Assembly: GCA_027484985.1 (NCBI GenBank)
Contig: JAIXRW010000037.1
Coordinates: forward strand, 59,866-123,865
Reading direction: 5' to 3'
Length of the DNA: 64,000 nt
From: Rhodobacter sp.
GTDB taxonomy: Bacteria > Pseudomonadota > Alphaproteobacteria > Rhodobacterales > Rhodobacteraceae
Shown here: in pieces, positions 54,580-63,819 of the stretch
How the letters are laid out: the number at the start of each line of letters is the position of its first letter
Numbering within the stretch: position 1 is the first letter of the stretch
Translations under genes and position numbers: made by a program
Notes under the pieces: generated by a model
Told to the model about the DNA's origin: nothing
What the model saw: the letters and a program-made list of their open reading frames with translations, nothing else
Databases searched by the model: none

Positions 54580-55535
54580 TCGAACACGCAGCGCGGGAAG
54601 TAGAAGCTGACCACCCAGTTCGGCATATCGACAATCTCGGAAATCCGCAGATCGCCGCAGGTCGAAACCAGCATATAGGCATCCACCGCCGCCATCTGGC
54701 GCGTGGCGCACAGGAAATCGACCATATTCGCCACCGCATCGCGGCTTGCCGCCATCAGGTCCGGCCCGATGCCGGTAGTGACCTCATACCCTTTGGCGTC
54801 CAGATGCCGCGTCACCGGCCCCGCCGTGGTGAAGCGCGGCGCCTTCAGGTTCGCGCCCTTCACCAGATCGAGCGTCAGCACCACATCCATGGGCGATTCA
54901 ATGGCCGTCCCGCAGACCTCGCCATCGCCTTGCGCGGCATGGGTATCACCCACGCTGAACAGGGCACCCGCCACTTCCACGGGCAGGTAAAGCACGGTCC
55001 CCGCGTTCAGATCGCGGATATCAAGGTTCCCGCCCACACGCCGCGGCGGCACCACCGAATGAAGCCCCTTCTCGGCCAGCGCATTGCCGATGGTGCCGGC
55101 AAAGGGCTTCAACGGCACCCGCGCCACATCCGACCACAGCGCGGGCTGCATCGACACGGGGTCGTATTTCCAAACCTTCAGCGCCGCTTCCGTGAACTGG
55201 TCCGCCAGCAACCCGAAGCCCGGAATATTCGCCGTCCAGCCGAACCCCGCCCCGTCAAAGGCACGCGGCGCGAAGCTGTCAATCGTTACCTTGACCGCAT
55301 CCCCCGGCTCTGCCCCTTCGATATAGATCGGTCCCGAGACGGGATTGATCTTGCCGAAATCAAGGCTCACCACATCGGCCACGGTCGACGACGGGCCAAG
55401 CTGGCCCGCCGAAGAATCGTTGCAGTGAAACAGGATGGTCGAACCCGGTTCCGCGCGCACCACGGGGGCAAAGGAATTGTCCCAGCCGAAATGGTGCTGC
55501 GCGCCGTGGATCGTATAGTTGCAGTCCTTGCACAT
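54576..55535 (-). CDS. Acetamidase/formamidase family protein
   Basis: 319-residue protein of the FmdA_AmdA family, hydrolysing short amides to carboxylate and ammonia in characterised members. Recognisable parts include SGPIYIEGAEPGDAV, GVEVCGTAIE-type DGEVCGTAIESPMDV, and GDTHAAQGDGE. It lies between a binding protein (start abuts that gene's stop) and the ATPase (four-base overlap). The context with AmiC/AmiR homologues supports amides as the substrate; which amide is unknown. Confidence 0.92.
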   Translation of the reverse strand: MCKDCNYTIHGAQHHFGWDNSFAPVVRAEPGSTILFHCNDSSAGQLGPSSTVADVVSLDFGKINPVSGPIYIEGAEPGDAVKVTIDSFAPRAFDGAGFGWTANIPGFGLLADQFTEAALKVWKYDPVSMQPALWSDVARVPLKPFAGTIGNALAEKGLHSVVPPRRVGGNLDIRDLNAGTVLYLPVEVAGALFSVGDTHAAQGDGEVCGTAIESPMDVVLTLDLVKGANLKAPRFTTAGPVTRHLDAKGYEVTTGIGPDLMAASRDAVANMVDFLCATRQMAAVDAYMLVSTCGDLRISEIVDMPNWVVSFYFPRCVFE

Positions 55536-57149
55536 TTACTGCTTCACCCAGACATAGTCATAGTTCACCGGAATCGAGACCGGATCGACATACAGCGCAT
55601 CCTCGCCGCCCATACGTTCGGACTTCATGGTGTAACGCTCTTCGTTGAACACCGGCACCCACGGCGCCTGCTCCATCACGCCCATATAGACATCGGACCA
55701 CAGTTTCAGACGGTCCTCTGCCTTGGCGGGGTCGGCCATGCTGTCGGCCTCGGTCGCCTTGGCATCCAGGCCTTCGTCGCAGAACTTCGACCAGTTCCAG
55801 CCACCGTCACCGGCACCGGCGCAGCCAAGGATCGGGCCGTAAAAGTTCGACGGATCGGGGAAGTCGGCAATCCACGCCATGCCGCCCGACCACACCATGG
55901 GGGCCGTGCCCGCGCCACCGGCCTCGATCACGTTGGCCTGTGCCAGCGACTGGATATTCGCCTTGATGCCGATCGCCGCCAGATCCTGCTGGATCGCTTG
56001 GGCAATCCGCGGGTTCGGGTCGGTGTTCATGACGTAAAGATCGGTCTCGAACCCGTCCGCCAGCCCCGCATCGACCAGCAGCTTCTTGGCGCCTTCCACG
56101 TCATAGGCATAGCCCGCATAGTCCTTGGTGTAACCGGGCATGCTGGGCGGCAGCGGCTGGTTCGCCACCACGGCGCGGCCGTTGATGATCTGGACGATCC
56201 GGTCCTTGTTGATCGCCATGTTCACGGCTTTCCGCACCTCGACCTTGTCGAAGGGCGGGGTCTTCACGTTCAGCGTGATGTAACCCGTCTGCAACTGCCC
56301 GCCGATCACCACATGCGCGGCCTGCGCCGGATCGCCCATCACTTCCTGGAATTTCGCGGGCGGAATGCCGTCGCCGGGCACGTCAACCTCGCCATTCTGC
56401 AAACGCAGCAGCGCCACGACAGGCTCTTGACCCACCTCGAACACCACATTGTCAAGGAAGGGCACGCCCGGCCGCCAGTAATCGGCGTTCTTCTCAAACA
56501 CCAGCCGCTGGCCCAGCGTCCATTCCGCCAGCTTGTAGGCCCCCGTCCCCACGGGCTTCTTGCCGAAATCGGCCCCCGCTTCATCCACCGCCTCTTTCGG
56601 CACAACGGACGCAAAGTTCAGCGCCATGACATGCAGGAAGGTGGCATCCGGACGGCTCAGCGTGATCTTCACCGTCAGCGGATCGACCACTTCCACACCC
56701 GAAAGCCCGTCAGGCCCCGCCTTGTCGAAACCGGCAATCGACCCGAAGAAGCCCGCACCCGGCGACTGGGTGGCAGGGTCCGTCACGCGGCCCAACGAAT
56801 ATTTCACATCTTCCGCCGTCATCTCGCGACCATTGTGGAACTTCACGCCCGCGCGCAGCTTGAACGTATAAACCAGCCCATCGGGCGAGATTTCATAGCT
56901 TTCCGCCAGACCGGGGCGCAGCACGGTGGTGCCGGGCACATAATCCATCAGCCCGTCGAACAGCGATTTGATCATCGACCAGTTCTGCCAGTCGTAACCG
57001 ATGGCCGGATCAAGCGTGGCCACATCATCCTTGTAGGTCACCGTGATCGACCCGCCCGCCTTGGCAGCCGGATCGGGCGTATAGTCCTGCGCCGCGACCG
57101 GCAAGGCCAGCGTCAGCACCAGAGCGGTCGAGGTAAGCCATTTTTTCAT
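55536..57149 (-). CDS. ABC transporter substrate-binding protein, family 5 (oligopeptide/amide type)
   Basis: 537-residue periplasmic protein, signal peptide about 1-20 (LALPVAA/QDYTPD), with SBP family 5 features (LDPAIGYDWQNW; YTFKLRAGVKFHNGREMTAEDV). The ATG at 57149 starts the signal peptide. Family 5 usually binds peptides; its tight linkage to an amidase implies small amides or amide-containing compounds. Confidence 0.94.
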   Translation of the reverse strand: MKKWLTSTALVLTLALPVAAQDYTPDPAAKAGGSITVTYKDDVATLDPAIGYDWQNWSMIKSLFDGLMDYVPGTTVLRPGLAESYEISPDGLVYTFKLRAGVKFHNGREMTAEDVKYSLGRVTDPATQSPGAGFFGSIAGFDKAGPDGLSGVEVVDPLTVKITLSRPDATFLHVMALNFASVVPKEAVDEAGADFGKKPVGTGAYKLAEWTLGQRLVFEKNADYWRPGVPFLDNVVFEVGQEPVVALLRLQNGEVDVPGDGIPPAKFQEVMGDPAQAAHVVIGGQLQTGYITLNVKTPPFDKVEVRKAVNMAINKDRIVQIINGRAVVANQPLPPSMPGYTKDYAGYAYDVEGAKKLLVDAGLADGFETDLYVMNTDPNPRIAQAIQQDLAAIGIKANIQSLAQANVIEAGGAGTAPMVWSGGMAWIADFPDPSNFYGPILGCAGAGDGGWNWSKFCDEGLDAKATEADSMADPAKAEDRLKLWSDVYMGVMEQAPWVPVFNEERYTMKSERMGGEDALYVDPVSIPVNYDYVWVKQ

Positions 57150-57187
57150 CGTTTCTCTCTCCTGTTGGTGGACCAAAAACTGCCGCG

Positions 57188-58108
57188 CTACCGCAACCGG
57201 ATGCGCGGATCGACAAAGGGGGCCAGAACATCGGCCAAAAGGTTGCCCAGCACGATGGCGCAGGCCGAAACCAGCGTGACCCCCATGATGATCGGAATAT
57301 CGACGCGCTGGATCGCCTGCCACGCCAGCTGCCCGATGCCGGGCCAGCCAAAGACGCTTTCGACAACCACGATCCCGCCCATGAACACGCCGATATCGAT
57401 GCCGATCATGGCAATGATCGGCAAAATCGCATTGGGCAGCGCATGGCGCAGCACCACGCGGCTTTGCGTCAGCCCCTTGGCCCGCGCGGTGCGAATGAAA
57501 TCGGCCCGCAGCACGTCGATCATGCTCGACCGCATCATCCGGCTATACCACCCCGAGCCAAGGATCCCCAAGGTCAGCGCAGGCAGCACCAGATGCGCCC
57601 ATGTCCCGTATCCGCCGATGGGAAACCACCCCAGCTTCACCGCAAAGACGTAAAGCAGCAGCAGGCTGACCACGAATTGCGGGGCGGACACGGTGACGAA
57701 GCTTGTCATCATCAGCGCCTGATCCGCCGCCCGCCCGCGCAACAGCGCCGCCGCGATCCCCATGCCCAAACCCAGCACCAGTTCCGCCGCGATCCCCGCC
57801 AGCATCAACTGCAACGTGGCCGGCAGGCGTGACGCGATAAGCTCGGCCACTTCGGTCTTTTGCAGATAGCTTCGCCCCAGATCGCCCTGCACCAGCCCCG
57901 CCAGATACCGCCCGTATTGCACCACGAAAGGCTGATCGAGCCCCAGTTGCGCCCTGATATTCTCGACCGTCGCCGCCGTGGCCGACCGGCCCGCAATCTG
58001 GCGCACCGGATCGGCGGGCAGCACGTAAAGCAGGAAGAAGGTGATGAAACTCACCCCCAGCAGGATCAGCACCGCCTGCACGATGCGCCGCAGAAAATAC
58101 CTCGCCAT
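57188..58108 (-). CDS. DppB-type ABC transporter permease
   Basis: 306 residues, six helices. N-terminal pattern MARYFLRRIVQAVLILLGVSFITFFL and EAA-type loop RTARAKGLTQSRVVLRHALPNAILP are typical of DppB/OppB. Its ATG shares a base with the next gene's stop. Pairs with the permease at 58108-58992. Confidence 0.95.
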   Translation of the reverse strand: MARYFLRRIVQAVLILLGVSFITFFLLYVLPADPVRQIAGRSATAATVENIRAQLGLDQPFVVQYGRYLAGLVQGDLGRSYLQKTEVAELIASRLPATLQLMLAGIAAELVLGLGMGIAAALLRGRAADQALMMTSFVTVSAPQFVVSLLLLYVFAVKLGWFPIGGYGTWAHLVLPALTLGILGSGWYSRMMRSSMIDVLRADFIRTARAKGLTQSRVVLRHALPNAILPIIAMIGIDIGVFMGGIVVVESVFGWPGIGQLAWQAIQRVDIPIIMGVTLVSACAIVLGNLLADVLAPFVDPRIRLR

Positions 58109-58992
58109 CAGTCACGCCCCCGTTGCGTGGGGTCCAGCACATCGCGCAGCGCATCCCCCACAAGGTTGAAGGCAAGGGCCAGCAGGATGATCGCCGCCCC
58201 CGGAATGAACACCAGCCACGGTGCGGCCTGAAAATAGGTCTGGTTTTCAAAGATGATATTGCCCCAGCTTGGCGTCGGCGGCTGCACCCCCACCCCAAGG
58301 AAGGACAACGTCGCCTCCAAAAGCACCGTCGTCGAAATCCCCAGCGTGCCCCAGACGATGATGGTGGGCACCAGATGCGGCAGGATATGCCGGAACAAAA
58401 TCCGCCCCGTCCCCGCGCCCAGCGTGCGCTCGGCCGCGATGAAATCGCGTTCCGCCAGCGATGTCGTCTCGGTATAGATCACCCGCGCCGTCTGCACCCA
58501 GTTCACCAGCGCGATCACCATCGCCACGATCCACAGCGACGGCTGGAAAATCGCCGCAAGGCATATCGCCAGCAACAGCGCCGGAAAGGCCATCATCAGA
58601 TCGGTGAACCGCATCAGGACCGACCCGACCCAGCCCCTGAAATACCCCGCGACAATCCCCACCACCGTCCCGATCAGCAGCGCAAGGCCATTGGCCACCA
58701 CGCCGATAATCAGGCTTGTCTGCGCGCCATACAAAATCCGCGTGAACAGGTCGCGCCCCAGCAGATCGGTCCCGAAGATGAATGTCGCATTGGGCGGCAG
58801 CGGTGCGCCTTCCAGCGTCAGCCCGTCGAACAGTTGCTCGTCCGGCTGGAACGGCGCGATCAGCGGCGCCAGCACCGCCCCCGCCACCACAACCGCAATC
58901 AGCACCAGCCCCACCAGCGCCATCTTGCGCTTCAAAAGCCGCGCCCATGGCCCCGCAGGGGCACGCGCATCAACCACGGTTCCGCCGGTCAT
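58108..58992 (-). CDS. DppC-type ABC transporter permease
   Basis: 294 residues, N-terminal OppC-like segment, six helices, and the loop FIAAERTLGAGTGRILFRHILPHLVP. The ATG at 58992 is preferred because it lies just inside the amiR-like stop, leaving a short overlap; a start at 59034 is possible. The second half of the transporter in the amide cluster. Confidence 0.94.
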   Translation of the reverse strand: MTGGTVVDARAPAGPWARLLKRKMALVGLVLIAVVVAGAVLAPLIAPFQPDEQLFDGLTLEGAPLPPNATFIFGTDLLGRDLFTRILYGAQTSLIIGVVANGLALLIGTVVGIVAGYFRGWVGSVLMRFTDLMMAFPALLLAICLAAIFQPSLWIVAMVIALVNWVQTARVIYTETTSLAERDFIAAERTLGAGTGRILFRHILPHLVPTIIVWGTLGISTTVLLEATLSFLGVGVQPPTPSWGNIIFENQTYFQAAPWLVFIPGAAIILLALAFNLVGDALRDVLDPTQRGRD

Positions 58993-59572
58993 CCTCGCCC
59001 CCTGCCATTCCTGCCACGACACGCGCCGCCGCATCCTCGAAACTCACCCGCCACGCCATCGCCATCTGCCGCAACTGCGCGTAAGCCTCGTCCTCGGTCT
59101 TGCCCCGCGCGGCCAAGGCCGCCACCGCCCGCACCACCGTCAACCGCTCGTCCAGACGCCGCCGCAAATCGGCTATTTCGACCGAAAGCGCGCGCTGTGC
59201 ATCGAACGCATCCCGTGCGATCAGCAGCGCCGAATAGGCCCCGTTATCGCCCACGGGCTTCAGCAATTGCGCATGCGCCCCCGCCCGCAATGCCCATTCG
59301 ATCCGACCCGGCGCTTCCGACCCGATCAGCGCGACCATCGGCATGGGCGACTGCCCCGCATCCCACGGGAATTGCTCGTCATGGCCCATATCGGCATCGA
59401 AGAACACGAAATCCGCGCCCAGCGCCTCGGGGCCCAGTTCCGGCCATGCCTGCACCACCCGCAACCCGATGGCCTGCAACTGCCGCGTCAGCGCCTGCAC
59501 CGTGGGATGCGGGCGATGCAAGATCATCGCCGTGGCCCCGCCAAGGTTCTGGATGCGGATCGGGTGCTTCAT
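58970..59572 (-). CDS. AmiR-like ANTAR-domain antiterminator
   Basis: 200 residues: a receiver-like N-terminal domain without a clear phosphorylation Asp array, a coiled-coil helix (about 125-150, RALSVEIADLRRRLDERLTVVRA) and a C-terminal ANTAR-type three-helix region (KTEDEAYAQLRQMAMAWRVSFEDAAARVV). In Pseudomonas, AmiR is held by AmiC and released by amides to prevent termination. The start overlaps the AmiC-like gene by four bases, supporting a stoichiometric pair. The RNA target was not identified. Confidence 0.88.
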   Translation of the reverse strand: MKHPIRIQNLGGATAMILHRPHPTVQALTRQLQAIGLRVVQAWPELGPEALGADFVFFDADMGHDEQFPWDAGQSPMPMVALIGSEAPGRIEWALRAGAHAQLLKPVGDNGAYSALLIARDAFDAQRALSVEIADLRRRLDERLTVVRAVAALAARGKTEDEAYAQLRQMAMAWRVSFEDAAARVVAGMAGGEDDRRNRG

Positions 59573-60636
59573 GACACCACCCGCAAATTCGGCACCGCCG
59601 CCACCCGCCCCCGCGTCAGGTAAGGGTCACCCGCCACCGCCGCCTGTTCGCGGATCACGCGGAACGCCCCGCCCCGCACCTGCGCGATCAGCACGGGCAG
59701 TTCGGTATGGTGCGTCTTGGGGTCCACGACCGAGACCGCCCCTGCGAGCAGATCGGTGATCCCCGCTTCCGCGCGCCCGTGCAGCAGCCGCGCCAGTTCC
59801 CGCACCGCGGCAAAGGTCGCCGCCTCGTGCGACGATCCGAACCGACCACCCGGCCAGCCCGCCGCCCCGCGGAAATAGGGCCCCGCCGCCACCAGCCCCT
59901 CGGCCGCCTCGCCCAGCGCGGGCAATTCGCATTCCGTCAGGTTGCACGACAGCACGGGGCAGCGGTCGGCGCGGAAATGCGCGTCCTCGGCCCCCAGCCG
60001 CCGATAGGCCGCCAGAAACTCGTATGACGAAGGCCCGATCAGCGAATTGAGCACGAAATCGGGGCGCGAATGGCGGATCTCCTCGATCATCCGCGCCACA
60101 TCGCGCGACCCGATCGGCAGATAGCGCTCGCCCGTCACCTCGCCGCCCGCCTGCACCACCACCTCTCGGGCAAGGCGGTTCATCTCCCATCCCCAGATAT
60201 AGTTCGAACCCGTCAGATAGGCCCGCTTGCCATGCGCGGGAATGACCCAGTCAAGCAGCGGCAAAAGGTGCTGGTTCGGGCAGGCATGGGTATAGACCAC
60301 ATGGTCCGATGCCTCGAACCCCTCGTAGGGCACGGTGTACCACAGCGTGCCCCCGTGCTTTTCCAGCACCGGAATCACCTCTTTCCGGCTCCAGCTTGTC
60401 ACGCAGCCCAGCACATGGCGCGCGCCCGTGTCGCGCAGGATTTCCTCGCATAGCGGCGCGTAGAGGTCCACATTCCCGCCCGGATCGCGCTCGACCGGCA
60501 CAAAGCTCACATCCAGCGCGGGGTCGGCATTGACCATGGCAATGGCCGAAAGCGCCCCCGAACGGCAGGCTTCCGCGATCAGCGTATAGCTGCCCGACCG
60601 CGAGAAAATCAGCCCCAGTTCGATCCGCCGCTTCAT
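59569..60636 (-). CDS. AmiC-like amide-sensing protein (periplasmic-binding fold, no signal peptide)
   Basis: 355 residues from ATG 60636 (378 from ATG 60705). Similar to AmiC/UrtA: RIELGLIFSRSGSYTLIA, GGNVDLYAPLCEEILR, YTVPYEGFEASDHVVYTHACPNQH and YLTGSNYIWGWEMNR. No signal peptide, as expected for a cytoplasmic sensor. The shorter start fits AmiC length and has GGGGCGGA before it. It heads the operon; the AmiR-like partner follows directly. Confidence 0.87.
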   Translation of the reverse strand: MKRRIELGLIFSRSGSYTLIAEACRSGALSAIAMVNADPALDVSFVPVERDPGGNVDLYAPLCEEILRDTGARHVLGCVTSWSRKEVIPVLEKHGGTLWYTVPYEGFEASDHVVYTHACPNQHLLPLLDWVIPAHGKRAYLTGSNYIWGWEMNRLAREVVVQAGGEVTGERYLPIGSRDVARMIEEIRHSRPDFVLNSLIGPSSYEFLAAYRRLGAEDAHFRADRCPVLSCNLTECELPALGEAAEGLVAAGPYFRGAAGWPGGRFGSSHEAATFAAVRELARLLHGRAEAGITDLLAGAVSVVDPKTHHTELPVLIAQVRGGAFRVIREQAAVAGDPYLTRGRVAAVPNLRVVS

Positions 60637-60747
60637 TCCGCCCCGTTCCACCCCGTCAAATGCAAAAGGCCCCGACGCGAAAAGCGTTTCCGCTTCCTGC
60701 GTCATGGGGCCCGTGTGCCGCTTGGCTTTCCGCCGATGTGGAAAGAC

Positions 60748-60775
60748 AGGTTAGGGGTATTGCCACAGGGGTCAA
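60748..60775 (-). promoter_or_regulatory. Possible sigma-70 promoter of the amide operon
   Basis: On the minus strand TTGACC and TAACCT with a 16-base spacer, 43 bases upstream of the 60705 ATG. It lies in the 140 bp between pepT and the amiC-like gene, which otherwise shows only a weak hairpin near 60808-60830. Confidence 0.4.
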
Positions 60776-60845
60776 GGGCGTCCTGCACCAAAGACCGCCC
60801 CTGCCCTGACAATTGCCCGTTTTTCAGGCAGGATTGTCCGCGCCC

Positions 60846-62066
60846 TCAGCCCGCCGCAACCAGACGCTGCACCACCCGCAGCGCCACGGCCATATCCTGC
60901 ACCGAAATCCATTCCAGCGGGCCGTGAATTTCCTGCATGCCGGTAAAGATGTTGGGCGTGGGCACCCCCATCTCGGTCAGGCGCGATCCGTCGGTTCCAC
61001 CCCGCACCGGCCGCGATACCGGCACCACGCCTTCGGCCAGACAGGCGCGGCGGGCGCGTTCGACCGGCGTCATGTCGGTTTCCAGCCAATAGCGCATGTT
61101 GCGGTATTGCGGCCGGATTTCGCAGGTGATCACGGCGCGCGGCTCGCCCGCCTGCACCGCCGCGCAAACCGCCTGCAACAGCGCGCCCTTCGCCGCCAGC
61201 CCCTCGCGCTCGAAATCCCGCAGGATAAAGCGCAGCTCGGCCTCGGTATTGCTGCCAGTCATCTGGTAGCAATGCACGAACCCGTCGCGCCCGTCGGTGG
61301 TTTCGGGCGTCTGGCTGGCCAGCGGCAGCGCCGACAGGATCTTGGCCCCCAGATACAGCGCATTCACCAGCTTGCCGCGGGCATAGCCGGGATGGGCCGA
61401 CACCCCCGTGATCCGCACCACCGCGCCATCGGCGGAAAAGGTCTCGTATTCGATATCGCCAACCGATCCGCCATCCAGCGTATAGGCAAAATCCGCGCCA
61501 AGATCGGCCGGCAACCGCGCATCCACCCCGCGCCCGATTTCCTCGTCGGGCGTAAAGGCCAGCCGCAGCGGCACATGGGCAATGTCGCGATGCGCCAGCA
61601 GATGCCGCGCCAGCGTCATCAGAATGGCAACCCCCGCCTTGTCATCGGCGCCCAGCAGCGTTGTTCCGCTGGCCGTCACGATGTCATGGCCCGTCTTGTC
61701 GGCCAGTTGCGGCGAAACGGCAGGGTTCAGCACCAGCCCCGGCGCATCGGCAAAGGCGATGTCGCCGCCATTATAGCCGCGATGCACCACAGGCTTGACG
61801 CCCGTGGCATGATAGGCGGGCGCCGTATCGACATGGGCCAGAAGCCCGATCACCGGCCCCGGCGCCGTGCCCGGAATTGTGGCCAGAACCGCGCCGTAAT
61901 CGGTGATCCGCACATCGGCGGCACCCATCGCCGTCAGTTCCTCGGCCAACAGACGCGACAGCGTCAATTGGACCGGCGTGCTGGGGCTTGCCGCAGATGT
62001 CTCGTCGCTTTGCGTATCGATAGCGCAATAGCGCACCAGACGGTCCTCAAGCTCGGGGTCGAACAT
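60846..62066 (-). CDS. pepT: Peptidase T (tripeptidase) PepT
   Basis: Zinc aminotripeptidase of 406 residues, M20 family, with His78 and Asp80 (AHVDTAP), Asp141 (GADDKAG), Glu175-Glu176 (DEEIGRG) and the late IFTGMQEIHGPLEW. It cleaves the N-terminal residue of tripeptides in the cytoplasm. It lies three bases downstream of the cobF stop and so may be read from the cob-cbt transcript too. Confidence 0.95.
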   Translation of the reverse strand: MFDPELEDRLVRYCAIDTQSDETSAASPSTPVQLTLSRLLAEELTAMGAADVRITDYGAVLATIPGTAPGPVIGLLAHVDTAPAYHATGVKPVVHRGYNGGDIAFADAPGLVLNPAVSPQLADKTGHDIVTASGTTLLGADDKAGVAILMTLARHLLAHRDIAHVPLRLAFTPDEEIGRGVDARLPADLGADFAYTLDGGSVGDIEYETFSADGAVVRITGVSAHPGYARGKLVNALYLGAKILSALPLASQTPETTDGRDGFVHCYQMTGSNTEAELRFILRDFEREGLAAKGALLQAVCAAVQAGEPRAVITCEIRPQYRNMRYWLETDMTPVERARRACLAEGVVPVSRPVRGGTDGSRLTEMGVPTPNIFTGMQEIHGPLEWISVQDMAVALRVVQRLVAAG

Positions 62067-62069
62067 GCC

Positions 62070-62810
62070 TTATCCTTTGCGGCGCAGAATATAGATATCC
62101 ATGATCCAGCCATGCGCCGCCCGCAAGCCTTCGCGCAAGGGCGGGATGGTCAGCGCCATTTCGGCAAGCGGCCCCTCGGCCAGCACTTCTTCGGCCATGC
62201 CGACATAGGCCCCCCACCAGATATGCACGCCTTGGGGCGGCAGGGTCACAAAGGAACATTCCCCGTCCAGCATGACCGCCAGCGTATCCACGCCCGCAGG
62301 CCAGCCATGATCGCGCAACTGCCGCCCCGTGGTCACGGTAAAGGGCGCGCCCACCTCGTTCACCGGAATGGCATGGCCAGCCGTCAGCACCTGAACCGAG
62401 GTGACACCGGGCACCACCGTCACCTTCGGTTTCGGGTCCAGCCGCGAAGCGATCCGCAGCGTGCTGTCATAAAGCGACGGATCGCCCCAGACCAGCAGCG
62501 CCACCCGCCGCACGGCCCCGCCCGCCCGCGCCACCGCCGCCACCCATTCGGCGGCAATCGCATCGTGCCAGGCATCCACCCCCGCCAGATACCCGCCCGA
62601 CACATCGCGCTTGGGCATCGGAAAGGTCATCACCGGCACATCGGGCGCATGTTCGGCCAGCATCGCATGGCGCAATCCGGCAAGGTCCGATTTGTCCGGC
62701 CCCTTTTCGGGGATCAGGATCAGCCCCGCGCCGCGCATCGCCTTGATCGCCTGCAATGTCAGATGGTCGGGGTTCCCCGTGCCGATACCGATGAGCACCA
62801 GCTCTTCCAT
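62070..62810 (-). CDS. cobF: Precorrin-6A synthase (deacetylating) CobF
   Basis: SAM-dependent C1-methyltransferase of aerobic cobalamin synthesis, 246 residues, tetrapyrrole methylase fold (LVLIGIGTGNPDHLTLQA; LLVWGDPSLYDS; VVPGVTSVQ). The ATG at 62810 begins the conserved strand. It lies 40 bp after cbtA, so it is in the riboswitch-controlled unit. Confidence 0.95.
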   Translation of the reverse strand: MEELVLIGIGTGNPDHLTLQAIKAMRGAGLILIPEKGPDKSDLAGLRHAMLAEHAPDVPVMTFPMPKRDVSGGYLAGVDAWHDAIAAEWVAAVARAGGAVRRVALLVWGDPSLYDSTLRIASRLDPKPKVTVVPGVTSVQVLTAGHAIPVNEVGAPFTVTTGRQLRDHGWPAGVDTLAVMLDGECSFVTLPPQGVHIWWGAYVGMAEEVLAEGPLAEMALTIPPLREGLRAAHGWIMDIYILRRKG

Positions 62811-62850
62811 GACCCCTCCCCTTGGAACAGGGGGCCAAAGCCCCCCGCCC

Positions 62851-63588
62851 TTATGCTTCGTCACGGGCCAGAACCGACCCCGCAACCCATCCCAGAACCG
62901 ACCACGCGACCAGCCCCACCCCCAGCACCCGCGCCGCAAAGGCGGCAGCCAGTTCGGGCGGCGCAACCCCGTGATATTCGTCCAGCGCGGGCGCGCCCAC
63001 CACATGCGGCAGCGCCAGCGCAATCCCAGCCAGCACGAACAGCCACGGGCGCTTGCCATAGCCCAGCGCCAGCAGCCCCGCCGCCGTCAAAACAGCGGTC
63101 GCCCACCACCAGACCTGACGCGCGCCCAGATCGGCGGCAATCGTGCCCGGCAGTTCCGGCGCAAGGCCCATCGCGGGGGCCAGCTGGAATACGGCAAACC
63201 CGCCGACACCCCAAAGCAGCCCCTGCACCGCCCCGATCCGCGCCCCCGCCAGCCGCGCCGCCGCCATGCCCGCCACAAGGATCAACCCGTATGACACATA
63301 GATCAGCACCGTAAAGGCCACGGTCAGCACATCGCGCGACGCCGCAGGCGCGCCATGGTCATGCGCCCCGTGGTCATGCCCCGCTTCCGCATCCGCCCCA
63401 TCCGCTTCGGCACCCTGCATCGCCGCATGGTCATGGCCGGCAGGCGCCGCAAAATGCGTCACCTCGCCCGCTTCGTACCGCTCGCCGGTCAGGATAAGGC
63501 CCTGCACAAACCAGAAATGCAGCAGGGCGGCAATCAGCCCTGCTGCAAAACCGGCGATCAACGCGCCGGTCAGCATCGATTTGAACAT
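62851..63588 (-). CDS. cbtA: Cobalt transporter subunit CbtA
   Basis: Predicted cobalt importer of 245 residues with about five to six helices and a His-rich loop (GHDHGAHDHGAP, near 70). CbtA/CbtB pairs are found downstream of B12 riboswitches. The ATG at 63588 precedes the first helix (MLTGALIAGFAAGL). Confidence 0.92.
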   Translation of the reverse strand: MFKSMLTGALIAGFAAGLIAALLHFWFVQGLILTGERYEAGEVTHFAAPAGHDHAAMQGAEADGADAEAGHDHGAHDHGAPAASRDVLTVAFTVLIYVSYGLILVAGMAAARLAGARIGAVQGLLWGVGGFAVFQLAPAMGLAPELPGTIAADLGARQVWWWATAVLTAAGLLALGYGKRPWLFVLAGIALALPHVVGAPALDEYHGVAPPELAAAFAARVLGVGLVAWSVLGWVAGSVLARDEA

Positions 63589-63595
63589 GCGTGTC

Positions 63596-63775
63596 TTAGT
63601 GGCAGGGGAAGCCGGTCGCGTGGCGCATGTCATGCGCCGCATCGTGCAGCGTGGCCGATTGCGCGTGACCGGCCACGAACATCAGCGCCACGCCGATTGC
63701 CATCACCGCCATGATCGAACCCGCAGCCTGCGCCAGCGAACCCGAGGATTTCTTGACCGAAGCCAGAACGTTCAT
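63596..63775 (-). CDS. cbtB: Cobalt transporter subunit CbtB
   Basis: 59-residue single-helix protein with the C-terminal His motif HDMRHATGFPCH, the hallmark of CbtB. The ATG at 63775 is preferred over 63781 for its ribosome-site spacing (GGGAG, 7 bases). Eight bases separate it from cbtA; it follows the cobalamin riboswitch. Confidence 0.93.
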   Translation of the reverse strand: MNVLASVKKSSGSLAQAAGSIMAVMAIGVALMFVAGHAQSATLHDAAHDMRHATGFPCH

Positions 63776-63819
63776 CTTCATTCTCCCAGCCGTCACACCC
63801 GACGGCACGTGTTTCACCC

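Noticed and set aside
51574..54603. Very long open frame (over 1000 codons) on the plus strand
   Set aside because: It is the antisense of the FAH-family and fused ATPase genes. Its translation is rich in His, Arg and Pro and has no domain, a usual effect of high GC3 coding DNA.
54804..57653. Open frame of about 950 codons on the plus strand
   Set aside because: Antisense shadow of the formamidase and binding-protein genes, with low-complexity composition and no ribosome site.
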